This document shows, piece after piece, positions 34,076 through 45,617 of a stretch of DNA of 51,433 nucleotides (its first letter is position 1; each line of letters opens with the position of its first letter). Below the pieces are notes generated by a model. The model saw nothing but the letters and a program-made list of their open reading frames with translations, ran no database searches and was not told the origin of the DNA. A program made the position numbers and the translations under genes. This stretch comes from Gnetum montanum (lineage: Eukaryota > Streptophyta > Gnetopsida > Gnetales > Gnetaceae). The stretch covers positions 800,933-852,365 of the forward strand of contig MNCI01003361.1 in the NCBI GenBank assembly GCA_015680685.1. The letters run 5' to 3'.

Positions 34076-35560
34076 CACAGCCTCTTAGTCTCTTGTTCTT
34101 GTGTTGTGAAGGTTCTCCTTTTGGTATCCTCTTCGGGATCATCTATAATCAACAAGGGTTTGAAATTATTAGGGTGTTCATATTAATTCTTAATAGTTCT
34201 TTACCTTGCTCATACCCTTGGTTAGATTAAGGTCTTATCATATTATGATTATAAAGTTAGGAAAATTTTTAAAAAGAAATCCCATAGGTGTTATATCTTT
34301 TAGTCACTTATGGCCTTCTATTGTTTTCCGTGCTTATTATGGCCTAAAGTAGTTGATATGGTCTATTAGGAGTATTATCTAAAGCTTTCTAGTCTTAGTT
34401 TAATTGATTAACTTTAAGGTTCTTATTATGTCTTTGTACTTACCCTTTATAGTATCTTATTAAGAATTTTTTGCTCAAATTTTTAAATTTTCGCTTATAT
34501 AAAGTTGATGAGGCATAGTCAACGGGGCCTAATTAATGGGGCCCAATCGACATGACCACCTACAACCCATCATTTGGCCTCCTATGGTGATATAGAAATA
34601 ACTACATCAATCTTCATCAATTTTGTGATAAGGCAAGATACAACAAAAATTGATATCATTTTGATCTCCATCACTTCAATCAACAAAATGCGAAAAGGTT
34701 AAAATCTAAAGGTATAAACACTTTATTGATCTTTGTAGATTCCAATGATATTCTAGAACCTTCAACAAAATTTTTTATGTGTTTGCTTGCCTCCATAAAA
34801 TAATTGTAGATATGAATTTTTGTACAGAATTGTAACATTTGTTCATATTTTAAATAGAAGTCTAAAAACTACCTTGAATTATAAATGTCCAAAATGATAT
34901 TTGAAATGGGAAGAAACCAAGAGTGAAATAACTAAAAAAATTGAAAGTAAAATGTGTTACCAGACACACAATTAACAAAAACTAATGCAAAAGTAAGGGA
35001 AGAAATCCCAATTAGGTATTTTTATCATATCGAAGGATACAAAATTTGAAATGTAGAAACCCATACATTAGTAATTTTAAAGAATGTAGTTTGTGATGAA
35101 ATTTGTTTAATCCTTGGAACACTAAGTAAATGTTCCCCCTTGGATGATGAAATCAAGGACATTAAGAATAACATGTACTCATCAAGAGACTCTATTAAAC
35201 AAGATCATTACATCAAAACTTTAGAAACTAGAAATAAGATGAAAGTGGTACAATATGCCAAAGGAATTCAAGAACATAATCAAAGAGCAAGAGACTTGAG
35301 TGATTAGCCAAAAAAAATAAAATTAAATGGTGGTACAAAATAATGGAGTATGTGATATGCTACCTATTAACATTAATGAGCCCATAATGATAAGGATTTA
35401 GAGGAGGTAATTAAAAGAAGTAATTTATGTATGTACAAATGTTTGAAATAACAAGGTGCAAAAGTATTTTAAAGAAGTACTTCTCAAGCCATATTAGAAA
35501 GAAGATATGTAGGCAAAATACAACATGATGATCAAACAAAAGGTATAGAAATTGGTAACA
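34076..35560. other. AT-rich intergenic DNA with a short LTR U3-like fragment
   Basis: No gene seen. A short stretch at about 34505-34555 (TCAACGGGGCC...CCCAATCGACAT) matches, in reverse, the U3 start of the LTR at 13364. It is therefore a small remnant or a shared regulatory module. The A-rich part from 34900 may be the eroded front of the copia element that follows. Confidence 0.4.
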
Positions 35561-37080
35561 AAACTAGGAAATAAAAACATTGTGAAAACATAGTGGATGT
35601 TTATAACAAAATTGAAGGAAGACAAAATTGTTGATAAGTATAACGTTAGGTTGGTAGCCAAGGGATTCTTTAACAAAAAGGGATGGATTACAAAGAGAGA
35701 TTTACTTATATTGCAGGAATAAAAACATTTAGAGTCATGATTACCATCGCAGTAAGAAGTCATTAAAAATTCTACCAAATTAATGTAAAATCAACATTTT
35801 TATATAGAGAATTAGAAGAGGAGATATACATGGAATAACCTCCAGGTTTCATATTAGAGAAATATAAAGTAAGCAAGCTAAAGAAAGCTCTATATAAATT
35901 AAAACAAGTCCTTAGAATGTTGTATTAAAGAATGAAGGCATTACTTAAGCATCATAAATTTGTGTTATTAATAAAGAATGAAATCTGTTAGAAAAGAACA
36001 GAGATGCAAATATTAATAACATTTGATGTGGGTGATATTTTAATTAGTAAAGGAACCTAATCAATTCTAGATAACTTCAAATAATACCTAAATGTGAACT
36101 TTGAAATCATTTTATATTGAATGCAGATAATGTATGCAAGTTAAAGAATGCTCTATACAGATTAAAAAAAGCTCCTAGAACATGGTATCAAAGAATGGAG
36201 ACATCCCATAAGCATCATGGAATGGATAAAGGTTGAAAACCTCTTTTGCATGAAAAATAATGAAGAGATGTAAATATTATTAGCACTCAATGTGGATGAC
36301 TTTCTAAATACTAGAAGAAGCTAATCAATCTTGGACAAATTTAAATAATCCCTAAAGATGAACTTTGAAATCTCATATATGTGATTAACACATTATTATT
36401 TGGGTATGGAGATTTAATATGAACAAGGAAAGATGTTGGTGATATAAAAGAAATATGGAGTAGAAATGCTTGAAAACTATAATATAAAAAATGACAAATT
36501 AAGAGTTATCTTGACATTATCTAGATTCAACATTAATGTAAAAGAACTAGAAATTGATCTCTAACACAATATTGACAAATAATTGAATTGTTTATGTATC
36601 TTATGAATAAGAGATTAGACTTACAATATGCAATGAATGTCCTAGTGATAAGACAACAAAAACTTACACGAAAGCAATCATAAATATTTTAAAGTATGTA
36701 AAAGGTACTGTAAATATTGGACTACAATACATGGATGATCAACAGTTCAAAATGACAACAAATTCAAATGCAAACTAAGTTAGAGATCATGATACTAAAC
36801 AGTCAAGGACTAAGTTTGTAACAACTTGGTTCATCATCATTGAATTAGAATATTGAGCCATGAGAGAAACATTGAAAGATCTACTATGGTTTAATAAGTT
36901 TATGAAAAAATTAAGATGCAATTGCCAAAATTTATCATACTATATTATGATAATACAATCACATCAAAATTACAAAGGAAGATTTGTTAAGATTTTGGAA
37001 TTCCCTAGAAATGGGAAAATCCCCCAATTAAGAAATGATTAGAAGTTAATATAATTATGAAAAATAACCAAAAGGGAGAA
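35560..37080 (+). mobile_element. Ty1/copia retrotransposon remnant (RT to RNase H)
   Basis: Copia RT strings in shifting frames: VRLVAKGF with KKG (about 35645-35685), FTYIAGIKTFRVMITIA, STFLYRELEEEIYME, PPGF, KLKKALYKLKQ, then the YVDD-type box as FDVGDIL (near 36022) and, in a second copy, NVDDFL. The RNase H part is near 36770-36960 (RDHDTKQSRTKFVTTW and a YYDNT-like string). LTRs, gag and integrase were not recognised. Badly decayed; base composition is about three quarters A+T. Confidence 0.75.
35868..36396 (+). repeat. Imperfect direct duplication within the copia RT
   Basis: 35868-36120 and about 36130-36396 both encode the KLKxALYxLKxxxRxxYQRM block followed by the DVxD box and FEI. 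The offset is about 262 bp and the copies differ at many sites. This is either an old tandem duplication or two fragments of related elements. Confidence 0.65.
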
Positions 37081-38260
37081 GTGAATTAGGATTGCAGATG
37101 GTGAGGTGACCATTGGTAGATGGACCCCTTTGATTTTTCATTCCAAAGTTTGTTGAAACCACTTCTCAATTGGTAAGATTTTCTAGTAAGCCTAAATTGA
37201 GAAGTGTTTAAATACTAACTATGTTGAATAATGTTTCATTTATGTGAAAAATAATGGAATCAAGATCACATGAATGGAGACATGAAAGCTATCATTTTAG
37301 GCAAGTAATGAAGACTAGAGATGGGAAGCTCCACACCAATAGTAGGGTATTACTTTGTTTCATCCAAGCTTCATCTTGGTCAATGGAGAGATCACCCACA
37401 TCATTTGTGTGAAAAATAAAAGAATAAAGATCCATTTGTATAATTAACAGAGCAAGAGAAATCTATCCATCAAAGAATAGAATATTACAAATTAATTCGT
37501 ATTGTAGAAAGGTAAAATTCAAGAAAAATGATTAAAATAAGTAAAAGAATGATTAACCTATCAAAACACTAGTAAAAATGAGTTACATAGTGCAAACATG
37601 TATAAATATGATGGGATGGGAAAAAGATAGAAGTACTAAACTTAAAGGTAAAAGTACAAGACATATAAAACATGTGAATATGGTATATAAGTCAAAAAGC
37701 TGAAGAGCAACCATGGTTGAAGAAATAATGGTGTTAAGAAAATATACTGACACACTCACTTTATGGTAACAAGCAAGTGATATTCATCTTTATGGATAAG
37801 AATTAGATAAATGAGAAAATTGATGGTAAAAATATATTATAATTAAAATATTTTGGTCACTTTGGATAAAAGATTGTGGCAAATAGTCAACACTCACTTT
37901 TTGCATTTGTTGTTGCCTACCCCAAATCTAGTTATTTAGGTTTGCTAAGCTATATAATTCACATAGATTGCATGTACAACTTATTTAGAACCATATCTAC
38001 ATGTTCCCAGTTTATCAATAGATAGTATTGGAAAGTATATTAATATAAATTAATCTTGTATCTTTGATGTGACATGGCTTATTTAACTAGCCTTAAAGTG
38101 ACCCAATACATTATGTCCCCCTACATACAAACAATGGGCTTTGTTTCTATAGATGGAAGCTATAAAAACTCAATACTTGAAACAAAAACTAAGTTTTATT
38201 ATGCATATAGACTCTCTAGATCTATTGGAAAATAGAAATATACATGTTATAATAATGAAG
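37081..38260. other. AT-rich DNA, nothing recognised
   Basis: No coding frame, RNA gene or clear repeat can be supported. It may be the 3' part of the copia remnant and its flank. Confidence 0.5.
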
Positions 38261-38261
38261 T

Positions 38262-38440
38262 GTTAGCCTAGTGGTAAGACTCCTCTTTTGAAAACTCTAA
38301 ATTATGGGTTTAATTCTAGTGGGCAATGTTGAGTTATAAAGTTCAAATTGGACTATATATCTTGGGGTGTGTGTATATTACAATTAGTTTGGAGTTCTAT
38401 ATTGTATTGAGTTCTATACTCACCTAAAATTTACTAGAGA
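38262..38440 (+). repeat. SINE-like, tRNA-derived unit (candidate)
   Basis: Spaced like the internal promoter of RNA polymerase III: A-box-like TAGCCTAGTGGT (38264-38275) and B-box-like GGGTTTAATTCTA (38306-38318), 42 bases apart start to start. The arms do not fold as a proper tRNA, so a tRNA-derived SINE head or a tRNA pseudogene is more likely than a working tRNA. Confidence 0.45.
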
Positions 38441-38610
38441 ATTGCATATATCTTATTTTCTTTAGCATGGATTCTAGAATAGTGCCTAGAAACTTGGCAA
38501 AAATATTGTTGATTATCATTAGTCTATAATGATTTAGATTTTTCTTGTCTTTGTTTTTCAAAAGCATAACTACTTACACATTTTCCCATTTCTAACCCCA
38601 CTTGCATAGC
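38440..38610 (-). pseudogene. Possible LINE reverse transcriptase fragment
   Basis: On the minus strand a short trace reads LLKNKDKKNLNHYRLMII and then NIFAKFLGTILESMLKKI. It resembles the plant LINE RT block that in the LINE at the right edge reads NWRPITLLNVVYKIWAKC. Very short; no flanking LINE domains seen. Confidence 0.35.
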
Positions 38611-39165
38611 CAAATTTAACTTATACCACTAGTCCTTCCCATTTAATCATTTCTCCATATGTAAAATGACTTTTCCTAATGCCTATTTTTTAATTTACTG
38701 CACTGTGTTATTAAAAGATATGAACAATGCATTACCATTTATTATAAAAATAGTAATTTTCATATGAAACGAAATTACCATATGAATTACCATATAAATT
38801 ACCATTTATGTCATCATTATGAAACAAAATTTCATATGAATTTTCTATATCTTTAATAGAAAGCATAGTCTTCTCTTCTTTTGCTTTGAAATGAATACCA
38901 AAAATATTTGAATATTTGAGATTTTTGTGACTTGACAATCTCTAGTAACTTCTTGAGTTTGCAGTAAAATTTTAGCTATCTTACATTATTTATCAAACCA
39001 TTGTTGATTATTTGTATTTTAGCCTTCAGAAATATTTAAGATAGCTATAATTATATTCTAAATCTTTTGAATTTCATTTTAAAAATCCTCCTATACTTTT
39101 TGAAGTTACTCTAAGATGCTTTTGCCTCATGAATATGTAATAGGATGTGTATCTATTAATAACAT
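38610..39165. other. AT-rich DNA, nothing firm
   Basis: Contains a few short iterations of ATTACCATATGA near 38770-38810. No gene or RNA supported. Confidence 0.5.
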
Positions 39166-39171
39166 AAAGGA

Positions 39172-39280
39172 CAATAACATTTGGAGCTGGTAACATTGTT
39201 TAGTCTCCAAAAAGGAAAATCAATACATAAAGTATAAAGAGCGATAACATTTGAAGCTGGTAACATTGTTTAGGCTAAAA
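39172..39280 (+). repeat. Direct repeat around ATAACATTTG-AGCTGGTAACATTG
   Basis: Two copies of a block of about 40 bp (39172-39211 and 39241-39280) differ at a few bases and are spaced 69 bp apart. Origin unknown. Confidence 0.7.
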
Positions 39281-39299
39281 CACAAGAAAAACAATACTA

Positions 39300-40633
39300 A
39301 AGGTGCCTCGTCAACCTGCAAAAATGGAGCCACCTGATTTTGGATTTATTTATAGGTGCCATTTAGATCTAATCATTATCCCGAATCTAATGAATGGTTT
39401 TTCCGATCATTAAATTGTTTATCTTCGGAACCCCGATTCCATACGGTACTCTTCAGAACCTGATTAGAACTAATTCTACCAATACCACTGCTATTTTGCT
39501 ACTTTCCTGAAATGCATTTGCCTCGGGACCTCAACACGGGATATTGCTCGACCAACACACCACCATTATCATAACCACGGAGGAATCAAGGGAACTTTTT
39601 TTCATTTACATTCAACGTCTCAGACGGGTTGCTATTTTGACAGATAATAATCTACCAGAGTTCCGCAACTTCGAATCTATTCTACTGAAAGGAAGCCTGC
39701 AAATAAAATTTATTTCTTCTGTTTGGAAGCAAGATAAATTGTACCGCCTTCACATCAATGAAAGAGTACGACCACTGAGATGTAAGAGTACAATTTGGCA
39801 TGTAACCTTAACAGTATAACTCATCAAAAACTAATATAGCTAATAAAGATGCTTCAATCTTGAAGACACGGCCACTGTCATATAACATAGGTTGAATACC
39901 GAGAATCGATTCGTACAGACAATTTAATCAGGAAAACATTTACTTCCTGGCTAAATGTGGTAAAACATATCCAATCAAATAAAAATATTTTCCAAATTTT
40001 CCGCAGTTTCCCAAAATTCTCTAATGACAAACAAAAGGTCAGTGCCACATCTCAAAAGAGAAACAAACATTTCTGGCACCAAGCAAAGTAAAATGGCAGA
40101 AGAAATTAAAAAACTGTTTCATCGGCCTCTCATGGTCAGCCTCATCTCATGTCAAGATAGCTAATTTGGCCAAAGGAAACAAAAAACAAAAAACAAAAAA
40201 CTGTTATCCGACAGTTCTTTAAATACAAGATATTCCCGGTAAGTTCAGCCAGATGATAATGCATTTGCCAGTAGAAATGCAAGTAGGATCAATCCGCACA
40301 GGGAGCTGGGCTTTATCCGCTTGTGATTTCGGACTGAATTTCTCTGAGTAAAAATGTTTTCCATCAATAGAGACAAACTCCGAACATTCTTCACCCTCAA
40401 CACAATAAAACAATGGCCAAATGAAAGAAAAAAACACAAAGCCGAGCAGCAAAATTAGGCTCCCACTTAAATGGCTTGACCTTCCGCAAAAACAGCCACT
40501 AAAGAGCAACAAGATGTATGAACAAAACATCCACCAAAGCACTCCTCTATACAGTTATATGGGTGAAGGAAAGATACAGGTGAACAAAACATCCTATCAT
40601 TATTTACTGCGCAGGTAGATTCCACACTACTTA
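39300..40633 (-). other. Downstream flank and 3' UTR of the Mei2-like gene
   Basis: The stop codon of the Mei2-like gene is at 40634. The 3' UTR must extend left from there, but no clear AATAAA signal fixes its end. Open frames here (39544-39819 plus; 40219-40542 minus) have no recognisable domain and are not called genes. Base composition changes near 39.3 kb from the very AT-rich repeat DNA. Confidence 0.5.
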
Positions 40634-43600
40634 TTACAGTTCCGCATCTTCTGCGGAACCAGATTTGGCTTTTTCAACAACATTTTCAGCATGAAAATTT
40701 GCCTTTTCGCCTTCATCTTTACTTGCCGGAGACGGGCTAGAGCGATCTCCAACACTGGGATTCTCATTTGGGCGGACTTTATGATTGATTGTCAATGGAA
40801 ATGGCTCCTGGAAACAAATATATATGTCCATTTTAATATCGAACTTCCTCAGAAAGCACAAACTTACTGAAATACCATAATACAGAATTTTTTCAAGAGA
40901 AAAGATGATGTCGTACCTCCGGACCATCAGAGTGGAAGAGAATAGGACGGCACCTCTTATCTTCGTTCATTAAACTGGAGTTCTGAAAATGAGTCACGAG
41001 AGCAGCCTTTCCTTGGATTCGAGCATATGCTATTGAGGCTACCTTCTCGCTGTTGAACTTCTCCCACTTCTTCCCATTGAAAGTCTGATAAGCAAATAGC
41101 GAAGCAAGGCCGGTTGTGTAAAAACGAAAATTTTAAAACATAAAATACAAGCATGTGCTGGAGATACATTTTCGTAGTTTCAAATCTCAAAGAACACGGG
41201 TTTAGAGAACAAGCACAAACCTTGTAGAAAGATATAATGTGGGACGGGGAGGTCATATTCAAGAACGCGTAACCAACATTGCATTTATTCTGTGCAAAGA
41301 AAACAGGCAGATTAGGCAATCTGAAGATTTTCCAACTATTGGTTCGACACCGGCGTCAAACATGCAAGCCAGGAAGCAGATAAATGTTACCTTGAAGTCA
41401 ATTGGCAAATAAAGGAAATCGTAAGTCCCACGATGATGTTCATCAATTGCAGCTAGCAGCATCTTTGAAGTGTACCTGCAGGTATTCAAAAGAACTTTGA
41501 GAATGCTCACTGAAGATAATCAGAATTAAAAAAGGATCAAGCAAGGAACATGTTCCCTCAACTCTTATCAATCATTTGAAAGATTAAAATAAGAAACAGA
41601 GCTGATTACTTGTTGGGAATGTTCTTAATCATAAGCGTCGTGCGGGTGTCCTCTCCACTAATAATTTTGTCTAGATCAAGCTGATACTGTTTTTTGTTAT
41701 CGGCCTGGTTCGCAGTGTTTTCTGCACGTCTGTTCCTTACTCTTTCAGGAGCATCCCCAGGTATGGGGATTGGTCCTGGGTGTGGCCCCGGTGGATACAT
41801 GTGACATGCTTGCTGCGCAGATCTCAGAGCAAAACTTGGACTGCCATTGTCTACAACTCCATTGCCTGGCATTGCAACTCCGCCTACGTTCATCATGGGA
41901 CTTCCATTAACAAAACCCATGCCACTGAATGATCTGGGTTGCATGAAAGACGGCTCCGATGGCTCGGCAAAATAGCCATGATGGAAAGTTTCTTCTGGGG
42001 GAGCTGAACCCACATGATGATGATGAGGATGAGGATGATGCGAGGCCAACTGAACTGGGTTCATGTAACTGTGCCTCCCTGGGTAAAGAAAGCCTGGATG
42101 CTGAGCTCGGGTGCCATTAGGGGTGAACCCAGGAGGCCAGGCAGGGTTCTGTACACCGTAAGAAGGTTGAGTGCTCCAATGAAATTGTGGCCTGGATAGA
42201 GTACTCGACACAGGAGTCGATTTTGCTTGTGGGTATGGTCCACCGTTAGGAACGCCAATTGCTGTACACATAATTGCAATTTCAGAGAAGTTAAAGTTTA
42301 ACTCAATTTACTGGCCTGGCCTGAATAAATACATACATACATACATATATGAAACAAAACACTATATGCTTCCAAGATACAGCAGGAAACAGAACGCTAC
42401 GAAAAACTAGGGAATTCAAGAGCACCTCCAGGGGGTCCATAAGAAGGAGAGCCACATGTAACAGGGGATCCATAGTGTGGCATATGTAGCATCGAACCAT
42501 TTTCTGGAAATGAGTGAGGATGATGAAATTGAGATCCCATTTCATTCCCTGTATGTATTATATTCGCAGATGGGGACATCATATGCGGGAGAACCGCACC
42601 TAATCCTGGTAACGGTTTTTGCGTGAAAGAGTTGCCGTTTACAACGCCTGGAGAATGATGGATGTTTTGGAATGAACCCTCCTCACTTGGGCTGTGGAAG
42701 TGAACCCAGCTGCCCACTGAAAGCAGGTACTGACAATGTAAGTATAGTCTGATATGAAACAAACTTTGTTTTGCTGGATGAGAAACAAACTTTGTTTTGC
42801 TGGATGAAAAACAAAGTATACGCTAAACAGTGTGCCTCTTACTTGAAAAATAACAAAATCGAGTACGTACTTCAATAAGAACATAGAAATGCAGACCCTA
42901 AGATGTACTTAATGGGAAACTTTTCTTCGCAGTCCGGTTTAGAGATAAAGAATTAGAGCAATGTTAACTACAACAAACCTGGAGGCGAACTAGTAACCGG
43001 AGACCCGGTCTGTGGCCTGTAGCTTCTGGTGTCATCCTGTTCCGATTCTTGGCTTAAGTGTTGTATCAAACTGGAAGAAGCAATAAAGTTATTAACAATA
43101 AACACGCACGAAAGTTCTCAGAAAGAATGAGCCAATTTTCTGATTGCCTTAGTCGTTTAACGGTAAGTATTACCTTCTCCTTGTACCTCCAGGGCGGCTG
43201 GGTTCAAGTTTGATTCTCTTTCCGGCAATATCAATCCTGTTCAGATGTTTAAGTGCTTCCTCAGCTGCTCTCACATCATAGAACTCTATGAACTTATGGT
43301 GTCGTTTGTGTGGAGTCTCCCTGATCTGTTTAAAGGCCGAATTTCAGCGGCATCAGTACACCGAAGTGGCATGTGACTAGCCGTTAACTGCGTTTTCTCT
43401 CTAATTCTTAAGAACTCAATTGCAACTGCCGATGAATCTAGTATAATTCGAAAAATTGTGGGAAAAAAACGCAAATTGCAAGCTATGGACGGTACATCTC
43501 CAAAGGAAATTTTGAAATTTATGTGCAAAGAGTGTATTTACCTCCTTGACCTCCCCAAAAGCACCAAATATATGTAGTAGATCTTCGTTCGAAACAGATG

Positions 43601-45596
43601 GATCTAGATTAAACACAACCAATGTTCCCTGGTTGACATCCTTCTCGGAAGGATTGTCCTGCAAATAGAGATTGCAATTTCTAGTTTACAAATATCATAG
43701 TGATAGCTCGAACAGCAAAGAGTAGGTCAAATATATGGAATTGAATAACATTCCAAATTCCTAAACATTTGCCAAGCAATATTCTGCCGTGCATGTAGCT
43801 AGCCATTTACTGAAATTTCCAAGATAGTTCATTTGTATTCACAAAATTCAAACAGAAAATCTTTTTTAAAACGGCATGCGGACCTACAAATTGCCCCATG
43901 CAATAACCGAACCTATAGACTCCTGAAAGTTACCTAATTGAGAACTCGGACTTTTACCTTCGGAATTGAAAAATGTATATCAAGTTTCCGGCGTCGCAAA
44001 GGCTTATTCTGAAGAGCTCGCATGGCACTCCTGGCTGCCCTTATATCATAATAAGATATCATGACAAAGCCACGATGTTTGCATGCAGTATAAAGCGCTC
44101 TGATAGTACCATATTGCTGCAAGGTAAGAAGCAGAGTGTTAAAAAAAATACCAAGGTAAGGGCGATGAAAAGTCCATAAAACAGAACAAAAAGGAACTAG
44201 TTCATAAGACCAAAGAGGTACTTGTCGCTTGCTATCTTTCTTTAAAGAAACAAATGCAGAAATTTATAGAATCCTTAAACCCATAAACGTTCAGAATTTT
44301 TCCGAAATTTGTTTGGATCCTGAACTAACTAAAAGAATCGTAAAAAGCGCCAAGAAAATGAACCCAACACTTGCACAGGATAAAACGGCCAAAATATGTG
44401 ATGAAAATTCTTATATGTGTACCGGATTCGCATAAAGAAACTCTTAGTTGTCTACAGCTATTGCTTATAAATCTATAAAATACTATGTAAATCTTAGCTT
44501 ATTCTACTGTTTCGCAGATTCTAGTCTATATGTGTCATGAAACGACCAGCAATTGGTAGCCTAAACAATGTCCCTTCAGTAAAAGAGCAGACGGCAACGA
44601 ACAAAACCAAAACATCACTGTAGATACCAAATTGTTGAATGAATACCCAACCAAAGAATAGTATATAAAACAGGCCTTTCTTTTCAGGAATCTTTTAGAG
44701 GGAACGGTATCTTGTTTTGAAAAGCTTGGCAAGACTTATTCAAAGATTTGCTATTCATCGTAAGAATGACTTCTTACCTCAAACAATGCGCGTAATTCAG
44801 AATCTTCCACGTTACTGTTTATATTACGCACAAACAATGTTCTGGAAGGATGTTCACCATAAGGGTGCTCTCCAGGTAAAGCTCCAGCAACATTTGAACC
44901 CACATAAGAGCTGCCATTATTTATGAAGCTGTCTAAAGATCCTGATATATTAGTGCTTCCATTTTCATGGGTATCAAAATCCAATTCCAGACCCCCTCCA
45001 CTGATAAAGAGATCATATTCTTCAGACTCTTCTGCCTCACCACTAAGTAAACCGTTGAGATCAAAGCTCTCTATGATTCCAGCCAAGAGCTCCTCTTCAT
45101 CATCAGGCAAATTTCCTAAATCTTGACACTTAGTGCTCTGAGAATGGTTTAAAGCCACAGATCCTTGGACCAGCTTATTTAGGTCAGAAACTCTTCCATC
45201 TATGCTTTTCAGATTGTCTTCCTCGTCCCTTAGATTCACTACAAAAATCGAATGATTTACATCTTGCTTGTGCATTTAGCATTAATATGGAAACCAGAAA
45301 GAAGTTTGTCAGTAATCTTACATTTCTCATGAAACATAGCAGGTAAGGAGGTTGAAAATAGACTTGCATCGGTTGAATACCGCAACCTTTCCACCCTGTT
45401 CATATGATTTATTTGCATCTGCTCTTTCAACCGGAGAAATTCGTAATTTGATAGTGGAGAACCTGTAATGGTACCAAAGAAACATTTTTCGTAAATTGTA
45501 TTCATTTAGAGATGAGATTCTAACGGGCAATGAGGGGAAAACTTTTTAAAGACAAAACTTACGTCCCAGAGCCGTCGAAATCTCTGACTGCTCCAT
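40634..45596 (-). CDS. Mei2-like RNA-binding protein (three RRMs), 864 aa
   Basis: Coding exons, in transcript order: 45563-45596, 45322-45462, 44778-45238, 43958-44116, 43542-43658, 43174-43325, 42979-43070, 42426-42716, 41610-42261, 41391-41475, 41221-41289, 40917-41084, 40634-40807. All introns are GT-AG, and the exons sum to 2595 nt (864 codons plus TAA) with every phase fitting. The N-terminus has the conserved HEKLNL (split by intron 2). RRM1 is about residues 190-265 (TLFVRNIN, HRGFVMISYYD), RRM2 about 276-351 (GTLVVFNLDPSV, HHKFIEFYD). The C-terminal Mei2-specific RRM3 is about 687-785 (TRTTLMIKNIPNK, NVGYAFLNM, FNGKKWEKFNSEKVASIAYARIQG is the RRM3 end region; first 20 residues decisive). 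Plant Mei2-like proteins bind RNA and act in meiosis and growth; this one has the usual length and domain order and no lesion. The subgroup (AML type rather than terminal-ear type) is inferred. Confidence 0.93.
42756..42805 (-). repeat. 26-bp tandem duplication in a Mei2-like intron
   Basis: GAAACAAACTTTGTTTTGCT plus GGAT occurs at 42756-42779 and again at 42782-42805, in the intron between coding exons 7 and 8, near its acceptor-distant side. Intronic and apparently neutral. Confidence 0.85.
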
Positions 45597-45617
45597 TGCA
45601 ATTTCTTCACCTCAGAC

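Noticed and set aside
39544-39819. 91-codon plus-strand frame
   Set aside because: No family recognised and no splice or promoter context; length is within chance.
40219-40542. 107-codon minus-strand frame with hydrophobic segments just past the Mei2-like stop
   Set aside because: It lies in the expected 3' UTR, has no recognisable domain and overlaps another frame; hydrophobicity follows from T-rich sequence.
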